Assembly (NCBI GenBank): GCA_007844125.1
Contig: CM017560.1
Span: 5,176,259 to 5,240,258, forward strand
DNA: 64,000 bases
Direction of reading: 5' to 3'
Source of the DNA: Sinonovacula constricta
Taxonomy: Eukaryota > Mollusca > Bivalvia > Cardiida > Solecurtidae
Positions 52,801 through 64,000 of the stretch are shown in pieces (the first letter of the stretch is position 1; each line of letters opens with the position of its first letter). The notes beneath the pieces were generated by a model. It saw only the letters and a list, made by a program, of their open reading frames with translations, did not search any database and was not told the origin of the DNA. A program made the position numbers and the translations under genes.

Positions 52801-55800
52801 ATACACTGGCGACACCATTTGGCTTCATGTCTATACACTGGCGACACCATTTGTCTTCACGTCTATACACTGGCGACACGATTTGTCTTTACGTCTATAC
52901 ACTGGCGACACCATTTGTTTTCACGTCTATACACTGGCGACACCATTTGTCTTCACGTCTACACACTGGCGACACCATTTGTCTTCATGTCTATACACTG
53001 GCGACACCATTTGCCTTCACGTCTATACACTGGCGACACCTGTTGTCTTCATGTCTATACACTGGCGACACCATTTGCCTTCACGTCTATACACTGGCGA
53101 CACCTGTTGTCTTAACTCCCATACACTGGCGACACCTGTTGTCTTCACGCCCATCCACTGTCGACACCTGTTGCCTTCACGTCTATACACTGTCGACACC
53201 TGTTGTCTTCACGTCTATACACTGGCGACACCATTTGTCTTCACGTCTACACCCTGGCGACACCATTTGTCTTCATGTCTATACACTGGCGACACCATTT
53301 GTCTTCATGTCTACACACTGGCGACACTATTTGTCTTCATGTCTATACACTGGCGACACCATTTGTCTTCACGTCTATACACTGGCGACACCATTTGTCT
53401 TCATGTCTATACACTGGCGAGACTATTTGTCTTCATGTCTATACACTGGCGACACCTGTTGTCTTCACGTCTATACACTGGCGACACCATTTGTCTTCAC
53501 GTCTATACACTGGCGACACCATTTGTCTTCATGTCTACACACTGGCGACACCATTTGTCTTCACGTCTACACACTGGCGACACCATTTGTCTTCACGTCT
53601 ATACACTGGCGACACCATTTGTCTTCACGTCTATACACTGGCGACACCGTTTGTCTTCACGTCTATACACTGGCGACACCTGTTGTCTTCACGTTTATAC
53701 ACTGGCGACACATGTTGTCTTCACGTCTATACACTGGCGACACCTGTTGTCTTCACGTCTATACACTGGCGACACCTGTTGTCTTCACGTCTATACACTG
53801 GCGACACCATTTGTCTTCACGTCTATACACTGGCGACACCTGTTGTCTTCACGTCTATACACTGGCGACACCATTTGTCTTCACGTCTATACACTGGCGA
53901 TACCATTTGTCTTCACGTCTATACACTGGCGACACCATTTGTCTTCACGTCTATACACTGGCGACACCATTTCCCTTCACGTCTGTACACTGGCGACACC
54001 ATTTGTCTTCACGTCTATACACAGGCGACACCATTTGTCTTCACGTCTATACACAGGCGACACCATTTGTCTTCATGTCTATACACTGGCGACACCAGTT
54101 GTCTTCACGTCTATACACAGGCGACACCATTTGTCTTCACGTCTATACACAGGCGACACCATTTGTCTTCATGTCTATACACTGGCGACACCAGTTGTCT
54201 TCATGTCTATACACTGGCGACACCATTTGTCTTCATGTCTATACACTGGCGACACCATTTGTCTTCACGTCTATACACAGGCGACACCATTTGTCTTCAC
54301 GTCTATACACAGGCGACACCATTTGTCTTCATGTCTATACACTGGCGACACCAGTTGTCTTCATGTCTATACACAGGCGACACCATTTGTCTTCACGTCT
54401 ATACACTGGCGACACCATTTGTCTTCACGTCTATACACTGGCGATACCATTTGTCTTCACGTCTATACACAGGCGACACCAGTTGTCTTCATGTCTATAC
54501 ACAGGCGACACCATTTGTCTTCACGTCTATACACAGGCGACACCAGTTGTCTTCATGTCTATACACAGGCGACACCATTTGTCTTCACGTCTATACACTG
54601 GCGACACCATTTGTCTTCACGTCTATACACTGGCGACACCATTTGTCTTCACGTCTATACACAGGCGACACCATTTGTCTTCACGTCTACACACAGGCGA
54701 CACCATTTGTCTTCATGTCTATACACTGGCGACACCATTTGTCTTCATGTCTATACACTGGCGACACCATTTGTCTTCAAGTCTGTACACTGGCGACACC
54801 ATTTGTCTTCACGTCTATACACTGGCGACACCTGTTGTCTTCACGTCTATACACTGGCGACACCATTTGTCTTCATGTCTATACACTGGCGACACCATTT
54901 GTCTTCACGTCTATACACTGGCGACACCTGTTGTCTTCACGTCTATACACTGGCGACACCCTTTGTCTTCACGTCTATACACTGGCGACACCATTTGTCT
55001 TCACGTCTATACACTGGCGACACCGTTTGTCTTCACGTCTATACACTGGCGACACCTGTTGTCTTCACGTCTATACAATGGCGACACCTGTTGTCTTCAC
55101 GTCTATACACTGGCGACACCTGTTGTCTTCACGTCTATACACTGGCGACACCATTTGTCTTCACGTCTATACACTGGCGACACCTGTTGTCTTCACGTCT
55201 ATACAATGGCGACACCATTTGTCTTCACGTCTATACACTGGCGATACCATTTGTCTTCACGTCAATACACTGGCGACACCATTTGCCTTCACGTCTGTAC
55301 ACTGGCGACACCATTTGTCTTCACGTCTATACACAGGCGACACCATTTGTCTTCACGTCTATACACAGGCGACACCATTTGTCTTCACGTCTATACACAG
55401 GCGACACCATTTGTCTTCATGTCTATACACTGGCGACACCAGTTGTCTTCACGTCTATACACAGGCGACACTATTTGTCTTCACGTCTATACACAGGCGA
55501 CACCATTTGTCTTCACGTCTATACACAGGCGACACCATTTGTCTTCATGTCTATACACTGGCGACACCAGTTGTCTTCACGTCTATACACAGGCGACACC
55601 ATTTGTCTTCACGTCTATACACAGGCGACACCATTTGTCTTCACGTCTATACACAGGCGACACTATTTGTCTTCATGTCTATACACTGGCGACACCAGTT
55701 GTCTTCATGTCTATACACTGGCGACACCATTTGTCTTCACGTCTATACACTGGCGACTCTATTTGTCTTCACGTCTATACACAGGCGACACCATTTGTCT

Positions 55801-56200
55801 TCACGTCTATACACAGGCGACACCATTTGTCTTCATGTCTATACACTGGCGACACCAGTTGTCTTCATGTCTATACACAGGCGACACCATTTGTCTTCAC
55901 GTCTATACACTGGCGACACCATTTGTCTTCACGTCTATACACTGGCGATACCATTTGTCTTCACGTCTATACACAGGCGACACCAGTTGTCTTCATGTCT
56001 ATACACAGGCGACACCATTTGTCTTCACGTCTATACACAGGCGACACCAGTTGTCTTCATGTCTATACACAGGCGACACCATTTGTCTTCACGTCTATAC
56101 CCAGGCGACACCATTTGTCTTCACGTCTATACACTGGCGACACCATTTGTCTTCACGTCTATACACTGGCGACACCAGTGGTCTTCACGTCTATACACAT
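43836..56200. repeat. 32-bp tandem array, 386 units
   Basis: The unit is GTCTATACACTGGCGACACC followed by ATTTGTCTTCAC. The TGGC mark of the first unit (43847) and the last (56167) are 12320 bp apart, exactly 385 units, so the array shows no net insertion or deletion. Main variants: ATTTGTC/TGTTGTC/AGTTGTC, CACG/CATG, CTGGCG/CAGGCG/CTGTCG, TCTATAC/CCCATAC/CCCATCC, and TTAACTCCC in place of TTCACGTCT. Because 32 is not a multiple of 3, each frame cycles through all three phases. All three plus-strand frames are open for kilobases and none is preferred. The plus-strand frames of up to 2442 codons are therefore not called genes. The mosaic of variant blocks shows repeated segmental duplication. 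Confidence 0.97.
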
Positions 56201-56630
56201 CGAAGACACGGGGTTTTCAGGCCCATGCAACGATCATTGCCCATGAGTAGACACACGAACAAGAATAATAATATTTCTGCCCACCAAGTATAAAGTCTGG
56301 TTTCTTCGTGCTCTTGGTGTTTTGATTAAAATATTCATCTTTTTTTCCGGACTTTAAAAGACTCCCCGAAATTACACCGGGAACCTTTTTGGGACAGCTG
56401 TACACTTGGAAAATCCAATTCTTTAAATCCTCATACGGAGCACATTGACTTAATTGCTTTCAGAAAAATACCGCAATGGCAATATGGGGAAAAAGTAAGA
56501 TGGCAAGGTGGCAGTCGTACCCACATACCTTGAAATGCAGTTTATTAGTTAACACAATACCTTATTTAATGGCACGTACAAAGCAACATTTTAAAAATAG
56601 CAAACCAAGAGAATAGCGACAGGCAGAAAC
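56201..56630. other. unique DNA
   Basis: No feature recognised. The last array unit breaks off at CTATACACATCG. Confidence 0.45.
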
Positions 56631-56654
56631 AGAGAGAGCGAGAGTAAGAGACAG

Positions 56655-56723
<69 letters not shown>

Positions 56724-56776
56724 GACAGAGACAGAGAGAGACAGAGAGACAGAGACAGAAACAGAGAAAGAGAGAG
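56631..56776. repeat. (GA)n microsatellite
   Basis: About 146 bases of mostly AG dinucleotides with ACAG interruptions. It is complementary to the (CT)n tract at 12806-12921. Confidence 0.95.
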
Positions 56777-57321
56777 ACTACTGGTCCGTGTTTCAATCTG
56801 CTCACATTTCAGGTCACAAGGTCAAGGTCATTTGCACCTACAAACTCACTGATTGAGCTGGCATCGCTGCTTTTGGCGTTGACTGTTGCTAAACAAGATG
56901 TCTTGTAAGAATATGTTTATACTCCGAAAATCATAATAATTATGTTTATTTAACATAGGCCCATTTTCAGCATTAGTTATTATCAACTGTAATTGCTTTT
57001 GTACATTAACAACAGGAGCATGAAGTTGCTGATAAATCATGCTGTGTTTTTTTATTGTTTAGTGTATATTTATTTGCTTCGGTTGTATTTTGGGGTGGGG
57101 ACACAAACATAGTTAAAATAAAAATAAAACTCCTTTTAAAATCCCGTTTCCGTCCATGACTGTTTCATTTCAAACTATTATCTCTTTAGTAACTCGTTAG
57201 TTTCCGAGGCTTTTATCGCCTGTGCATATTGTACATATGCTTATTGTTCGTTATAATTCCTTGCTGTTAGCTGTCTCACTTTGACTGGATATTTTTATGT
57301 ACACTGTTTAATTGGGAGAAA
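56777..57321. other. unique DNA
   Basis: No feature recognised. Confidence 0.45.
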
Positions 57322-57420
57322 GATCTTCAGGAAGTGCGAGGTTGGCGCGCTCCACAACCCCAATTTAAGCACCACAGTATGTCCTTTTGCCGGCTGACCG
57401 TTCCAAGGAGGTAGTTGTCG
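57322..57420 (-). repeat. interspersed repeat family A, partial copy
   Basis: TCAGGAAGTGCGAGG, then TTTAAGCACC, then GCCGGCTGACCGTTCCAAGG, follow the same order as in the fuller minus-strand copy at 58559-58710. The middle is diverged (GGCGCGCTCCACAACCCC). Confidence 0.55.
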
Positions 57421-58558
57421 ATTTTTCTTTGTGTGTGTGTTGTTGTTGTTATTTTTTTTCATTTACCATTTACTGTGTGTTGTATAGTGGTCGTTCATAG
57501 TTTACTATTTGTGCTAATTCTCATAGGACCTTTATTTATTTTCCGTTTGAAAAATCATTAATTTATCTTCAGCGCGTTGGCCAGTTCAGTTTTTGTGTAT
57601 TTCCAGAAGTAGCTGGTTATCAACAAACAGTCGCAAAACTACTTAACCGCCAATCTTTACCCAGTGACCGTTCACTTCCGGGAAACATTATCTAGCCAAT
57701 GTCCTTGAGCGGCCTGACAGGAAGGAGCAAGATCAAGACAGTTCATCTATAACCACTGGTTGTAACGCCACTTTTAGATCATAGTATATAAATAGAAAGT
57801 GTTACTATTTTAAGACAAAAATCTAACCGATCGCGTTTTGCTTGTCAATCAACACAGTGGAATCAGCCTGTTATATTGTGATGAACACTTTCACATCTAG
57901 ATGGTGATACTGATAGCTGCCATCAACTCGGTATCGAAAGCTGATCGTAGTTGGAATTTAGATTTTTATTAATTGTAACAATGTTAGACATTCCTCTCGC
58001 GTTCCTGGGACGAGAATCTCAACAGTGGCAGTTATCAGATAACGGCAGGGGGTTGCTTCATCAATAACAATCTCACCTGTTTTCTCGCCATGTAATGTAA
58101 AGGTCACCGTGTTAACACATTAACCCGGGTATCTGTTCAGTGCAGTGTGGTCATGTGCTGAAGAAATTATTTATATAATTAGGTTAGGAAAGCCAGAATG
58201 ATGTTGCCAACCAATGTCGAAAATACAAGGCAATTATGTTATGCTTTATATATTTTTATATAATTTATATTTTTAAGAAGTGAAAACAGCTTTAATTATC
58301 ACTACCTAGTGACGTAGGGGGATATAGTTATAGGTAGTGCATGATGAGAGCAACACGTGCTTCTTGAACTGGATGCTACAACCATTTACTCTTCTTTGGT
58401 CATACTTTTTCTTGATTCGGCAAGTTAATTTCATTTATTAGCAACAATTTTGTGTAGTTCTTCAAATCGAAACAATACCTCTCTCTTCGATGTAGACATT
58501 TTCAATGACGTCACAACTTTCGTCACAACTTATCTAAGAAAACTTCAGCGCTTGGACA
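57421..58558. other. unique DNA
   Basis: No feature recognised. Confidence 0.45.
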
Positions 58559-58710
58559 TTTTTTATTCAAATAGATCGGTTTTCTTTTCATTGCTTGCAT
58601 TTGAGTAAAATCATCAGGAAGTGCGAGGTCAGAGCTCTGTTAAACCGGTTTAAAGCACCCCAGTCGGTTCATATTGCCGGCTGACCGTTCCAAGGCGGTA
58701 ACCATCGGGT
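58559..58710 (-). repeat. interspersed repeat family A, inverted copy
   Basis: This is the reverse complement of 11461-11605 over its length: TATTCAAATAGAT, TTCATTGCTTGCAT, TCAGGAAGTGCGAGG, AGAGCTCTG, AAACCGGTTT, then CAGTCGGTTCATATTGCCGG and CTGACCGTTCCAAGGCGGTA. Having three copies of differing completeness in 64 kb indicates a dispersed family rather than a single-copy gene. Confidence 0.65.
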
Positions 58711-59672
58711 TTAATCTAATTGTTGAATGACAGACACCACATATTTGTTCTTTTACATTTGTGAATACCTTTGTCCTGTGTCTTTTCAAGTTTTGTTATT
58801 TGTTGCAATGCTCACATGACGTTGTGATGTATTCTTATTAAGTATTCCTACATACATTCTTCACGTGGCCTCTTCACACCTTGTGTATTAACACAAGCAC
58901 CAAAATAGAAAATCTTTGCTAAGATATAACCATGTGTTATTTTTTAGTTAATCTTCCACATTTTTTAACTTATTTACTTATGTCACGTGTGCCATTTGTT
59001 TTTAGGTAATTATTATATAGCAAGTATTGATGGTAAAAAATGTGCTGAAATTCATTGATTTGTCACAAAATTACTTTGTAGTTATTTACGTACATGTCAT
59101 TATTAAAGCAAGTTAGAGTCAATGTTTATCCAATTGTAATGGTATTTAGTTTGTCAGATTTTCTGGCTGTTCAAAGGTGACTATGTCTCAGTCCAACTGT
59201 ATACTGATAGAACATGCTCGTCCATTCGTTAAACAGGGTCAATAAAAAGATTACGCATTCAAATGCTGTTAAAACTGTTTAAAATAAAGATGAATCGGAA
59301 AAAAATCTGTCAAAATGACCTGCTGTTATAAATTTCTCAAAAATATTATATATAATGGTTGTTACTTCATTGCTTATTTTTTGCTATGGGACACACATTG
59401 AAGGACTGACTGTGAGCAAAACCTTGGTAACCATTACACAAAAACATGATATTGTAACCGGGTAATATATAGCAATACTCCTGAAATCATTTTTTGTAGA
59501 GCAAAAGTAAAGATTTTTTTCAGTTCATGAATTCATTAAGCGTAAATCAAAACTAAATTGTTTAACCGCAGCCCCATTTACTAGTTATTCTAAGATGGTG
59601 GTCGTTCTGCGAAACTACGGATTTCTTATAAAAACTAAGTCAACATATACCAACATATACTGGTGTAATGAT
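58711..59672. other. unique DNA
   Basis: No feature recognised. Confidence 0.45.
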
Positions 59673-59808
59673 GAAGACAGACAGACAGACAAACAGGCTG
59701 GCAGGTAGGCAGGCAGGCAATCAAAAATCATTATTATTATATTTATTTATAATCATAATCATAATTATAATTTTTATAATTATTATAATTATTATAACTA
59801 TTATTATA

Positions 59809-59889
<81 letters not shown>
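59673..59889. repeat. compound microsatellite, (GACA)n-(GGCA)n-(ATT)n
   Basis: It begins with AGACAGACAGACAG and GGCAGGCAGGC blocks, passes through irregular AT-rich DNA, and ends in an uninterrupted run of ATT from about 59808 to 59889. The poly-Ile open frame is an artefact. Confidence 0.92.
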
Positions 59890-60855
59890 TAAAAATACAA
59901 TTAATACATTCTGAGATTATGAGGTGTATAATACCCAATAAAAACAACTGTCAAGTTTCGTAACAGGTATGCGTTATACTGGATGGAGACGGTTCCTCCA
60001 TCCGACAGTTTCGGATAGTTATTGACACATTTATTTTTACTTCATCACCATTTGTTAACATTTTATCACTTATGACGTTTGACTTCTTTGCTTTAACGGC
60101 TTCGTAAGGTTCGCGAATAACACAACTTATACCTATGCCGTTACGAATATCGGTTTTATTTGTATATACGGAGTACTAAATCCTCAAGAACAACGGCTTT
60201 ATTACTATCATTTTTTTCTTAATTTGAATTGAACATTATTATTTTATAACATTAGTATTGAATTGAGTTTCAAACTCTGTTGTTTATCGTTTTTCTGTAG
60301 GTTATTATATTTCAATTAGAGAATTATTGCCCATAAATAGAACAGAAAATCATGGAGACGTAATTATTTACTTATTTTATTGCATTAAAATCACGTTACA
60401 TGCGTTATAAAGTCTCACACCGTAAAAGGCAGTAAACATATTAAAGACACTAAATGGTAATAAATAGCAGAATAACAATCGATATTAGTCTTAAAGTATA
60501 TATTGTCCTTAAATTAGCTAATACCTTTGATAGTAACCAGCAATAAACCATTCATTTCTTGGTGTTACACAGAATTGTGTTGTTTTTGTAATCATGTTAA
60601 TGTTGTCATTTACCTCAGACACCTATTATTCCAAAGCTTTTTTCATTCGATAGTCTCTCCCTATTTCGTTTTATGTCAACAGCCTCCGTAACGTGGGCGT
60701 TAAGAAACATTAAAGATATATATTTATATTTGTACGCTATAAAAGGCTTCTGTTGTTTTCTTTGTTAAAAGTTGTGAAACATCACCCATACATGATCGAA
60801 ATAAAAAGTTTATCATAGTTTGTATTACATCAGCAAATGACCTTACTAGGCAAAA
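59890..60855. other. unique DNA
   Basis: No feature recognised, apart from a small 7-bp inverted repeat (GGATGGA / TCCATCC) near 59980-60002. Confidence 0.45.
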
Positions 60856-61029
<174 letters not shown>

Positions 61030-63603
61030 CAGGAAATGTTAGTATTACGTGGTCAAAATAAAATCAGTAAAAGATTAACACATGTAGATGATAACCAAAT
61101 ACGAATATCCATTGCGCGTCAGAAAAGATGTACATTAAATGATTGCAAAAAATTTCTTGCATTGTTTCTAAATTTCTACTAACGGTGGACGTAAAAGGAA
61201 AATTTCTTCCTTTTTGAAGTTAAACAGCAGAAATTCGGTCTAAGCTAATAGTTCCGAGTAGATAAACAACAAAATATGATATTTTCATGCAAACACCAGG
61301 TCTCCTGTCCCCCGCACATGTCACCGAGAGGCCACGCGTAACTGATATGTCATTATATTAATAGACAGACAATTAAACTGCCAACTTCCGTTGGTGATAC
61401 TTGAAAATGTTCTGTGACAATGACACAAATTTTACTGTACTAAAAGTCGAAAAACTGAATGAAATATATTAAGATGATTAATTAATGCGCAAAATTGCCC
61501 TAATTAAAATATAGGTATGCGTAAGTAATGAGAACGTGTTTCAAATTACACCCTTGCGTAACGTGTAAGGCATCGTTTCTTTTAAAATGTAAATTCCCCC
61601 CAAAAAAATCAACTAACATCTATACTTTAATGCTTGGATTAAAATATCCTTAATGACCCTTTTTCGAAACAAAAAGAAGTAAAGGTGTGGATAGTTTGTA
61701 CATATCATTGCTTGAAAAGTTCGATAAAATGGGATCTGCACAATAACTATAACCTTATTCTTTTCTGCTGAAAAACCGTAAAGATGTACATATTTATAAT
61801 GAGACTATTCATTTTGGTAGTAACATCGAGAAGAGAAAGGGGATTCCGAAATTACAATGGCGTGAAGACTAACAATTAAAGGCTGTGTTTTTTTCAGAAC
61901 GGCAAGATTCGTTGTTTGTTGACTACAGAAAGGTGAGCCGCCATCTTGCACTCCAAATAATCCCTATTCCCTAGATAACGCGTGCACATTTCATGCGCAG
62001 AACTCTTTACAAAATTAAAAATTTCCGTCGAACCATTATACTTTAACTTCAACAAAGTTAAGTAACAAAGTATGCTAGCCATGTGAACAATTCAAATTAA
62101 CCTCGTTAAACCGGGCAATTCTCATTCCACAACAAGTGTTTGTTTTCCTAAATTAGGATTGAACTTCAATTACCTAGGGCTGTAAACCGTTCTCCGCGTA
62201 TGTTGATAGATTTGTATGGCTGAAAATCCATCAGCCCGCAGATGTCTTCTGAATTCATACCTTTATTACAATAGCAATATCAATGCTTTCAAAGAAAAGC
62301 AGAACTGATCAAAGAGTGCCGCTAATTGAATATTAATTGCTTAGTATGTGTAAGTATGTTCGAAGCATTGCACCTTGAAGATGGAATGTGATTTTTATAG
62401 TGCTTTGTTGCAGATGTATTTATTGTAAAGAAATTTTGCGTCCTCTCATAATCGTTATCGCTGTTTTAGTAAGAATAATTTTTAAACGTTTTATGAAGAA
62501 TGCATCACGGGTGAAGCTCAAGTGTCGATAGATCATACAACTTTTAGGAATGTTAGGTATTCAGGTTATGTTACCACTTTCAATGTGGAAAGAAACTTTT
62601 CCATCTGCAAAACTAATTTATAAACAAGCATCGCAGACAATTGTGTTATCGTATTTGGACTATGACATATCTATTTTGCTGGGTTATTTATTTTTGGTTC
62701 TTATGTTATTTTCGGGTCTCTTGTAGAAAAATTAAACTGCTCTTTCACTGATTATTATTTCCCAAATCGATTTAAATAAATCACATTATTTTTGTCGAGA
62801 ACAGATATTTAATCTATATAACATGCATAGTGAAATCGATAGAACTTGTACGTAGTTTAACTGTAAAACTTTATTAATGCGGCCGTGCGCAGTTGGTCAC
62901 AGCTTGTCCAGTTGCACATTTATAACTTTCGAGTAATTGAAACATTATAAAACCTCGATAAAAAGTTTAGATTTTCACCGCATTTTACTTGGTAACATGC
63001 ACACCTGTTCTCCTTTATAGATTAGTTTGCCTTTTCAAGCTTGTATGAATCAAACCCGCTTGTACGGTTTAGTTATTTTAACATATATCTAGCACATGAG
63101 TACCTTTGTCTTCTGCCTTTTCGAATTCTAACATACGTTGTCATTTTTTCCTTATTGAAGCTCTTTTAATTTATAAAACCATACTTTATTTTTTCATCAT
63201 CTAGCGTATGTCTAAACATACCCCGTGTGTTAATACGCCGTTGTTATAAAAGAAATTGTTTGCCTCGTGACAAACAACCTTCACTTGCAAGATTGTTTCT
63301 TACTTGAGTTTTTTGACCCTGCTCAATATATACTATGACTATTTTTATCAGTTCACTACAAATAGCAATGCATTCTCTTTGCCAATCAAATGGCAATACA
63401 TTTAGAAAATATAATACTGTATCACACAAAACCTTTACCCTTGTCAATAAGATGTTCTTGACCATCGTTGAAAGCGAAAGAACAACACTCTTCCGGAAGT
63501 GAAGAGGTAAATATGATCATAATCGGCAAACCTTTTCTGCAAGAGTGTCATAACCGCCTCATTCGGTTTAATAAAACAAATAAACGCGTTGTACTCATCT
63601 CTA
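61030..63603. other. unique DNA, no supported gene
   Basis: No feature recognised. Confidence 0.45.
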
Positions 63604-64000
63604 CACAGCGTCTCAAAATGAACGTATAGCACTGATCTCTTGACTCGGTGTACAAGATAAACGTGTAGCACTGATCTCTTGACTCGGTGTACAAAATAAA
63701 CGTGTAACACTGATCTCTCGACTCGGTGTACAAAATAAACGTGTAGCACTGATCTCTCGACTCGGTGTACAAAATGAACGTGTAGCACTGATCTCATGAC
63801 TCGGTGTACAAAATGAATGTGTAACACTGATCTCTCGACTTGGTGTACAAAATAAACGTGTAGCACTGATCTCTCGACTCGGTGTACAAAATGAACGTGT
63901 AACACTGATCTCTTGACTCGGTGTACAAAATAAACGTGTAACACTGATCTCTCGACTCGGTGTACAAAATAAACGTGTAGCACTGATCTCTCGACTCGGT
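63604..64000. repeat. 39-bp tandem array, cut by the window end
   Basis: The unit is ACGTGTAGCACTGATCTCTC, then GACTCGGTGTACAAAATAA. TCGGTG marks from 63645 to 63996 are 351 bp apart, exactly nine intervals, so ten units are visible and the array continues beyond the window. On the minus strand a 13-residue repeat (YFVHRVERSVLHV) is open and runs on into about 60 non-repetitive codons ending at 63444. A second minus-strand frame is open too, so coding is not claimed. Confidence 0.9.

Noticed and set aside
44595..56293. Plus-strand open frames of up to 2442 codons in the 32-bp array as giant repeat-protein genes
   Set aside because: All three plus-strand frames are equally open, the unit length is not a multiple of three, and the peptides have no recognisable fold. 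Openness follows from a stop-free unit.
12806..56776. (CT)n at 12.8 kb and (GA)n at 56.7 kb as a functional inverted pair
   Set aside because: Such microsatellites are common. Complementarity between two of them over 44 kb needs no special explanation.

Overview
The window looks like nuclear DNA of an animal, most probably a bivalve mollusc. It is AT-rich and has no prokaryotic gene organisation. It carries a short interspersed element whose 3' end (GTGGGACGATAAACCC plus an A-rich tail) resembles molluscan SINEs with a conserved central domain, a 5'-truncated non-LTR retrotransposon end, Ty3/Gypsy-like LTR remnants and long microsatellites. The species cannot be named from the sequence alone. 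I find no host protein-coding gene that I can support. The long open frames all lie in tandem repeats and are a by-product of stop-free repeat units.

Layout: 1-10 kb is unique DNA with one SINE-like copy and tRNA-like fragments. At 10.46-10.87 kb there is a miniature LTR element (two LTRs around about 100 bp), and a diverged solo LTR of the same family in opposite orientation sits at 16.67-16.83 kb. A 279-bp tandem repeat with a conserved hairpin is at 14.6-15.2 kb. From 16.9 to 28.9 kb four satellite arrays follow one another: 36-bp, 51-bp, 46-bp and 37-bp units. At 31.1 kb a retrotransposon 3' end directly abuts a 49-bp array that runs to 33.8 kb. An 18-bp array fills 34.57-38.74 kb, a 69-bp array 40.14-41.66 kb, and a 12.3-kb array of 386 units of 32 bp fills 43.83-56.20 kb. 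The rest is unique DNA with (GA)n, (ATT)n and a 174-nt alternating purine-pyrimidine tract. A 39-bp array enters at 63.6 kb and runs off the window end. Tandem repeats make up nearly half of the window.

Main observations. (1) The arrays are locked in length: the 32-, 37-, 39-, 49- and 69-bp arrays show zero net length drift, and in the 18- and 46-bp arrays every departure is a nameable variant unit. (2) The four neighbouring arrays at 17-29 kb share a collinear core (ACCG, GGT, TATA, GG), as if later satellites arose from an earlier local one. (3) The 46-bp array holds a nested higher-order structure: a 270-bp triplicate inside a 1132-bp duplication. (4) The retrotransposon end appears to sit inside a 49-bp monomer, which dates the insertion relative to the array. 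Nothing here works as a gene pathway. The unity of the region is one of repeat birth, homogenisation and block duplication.
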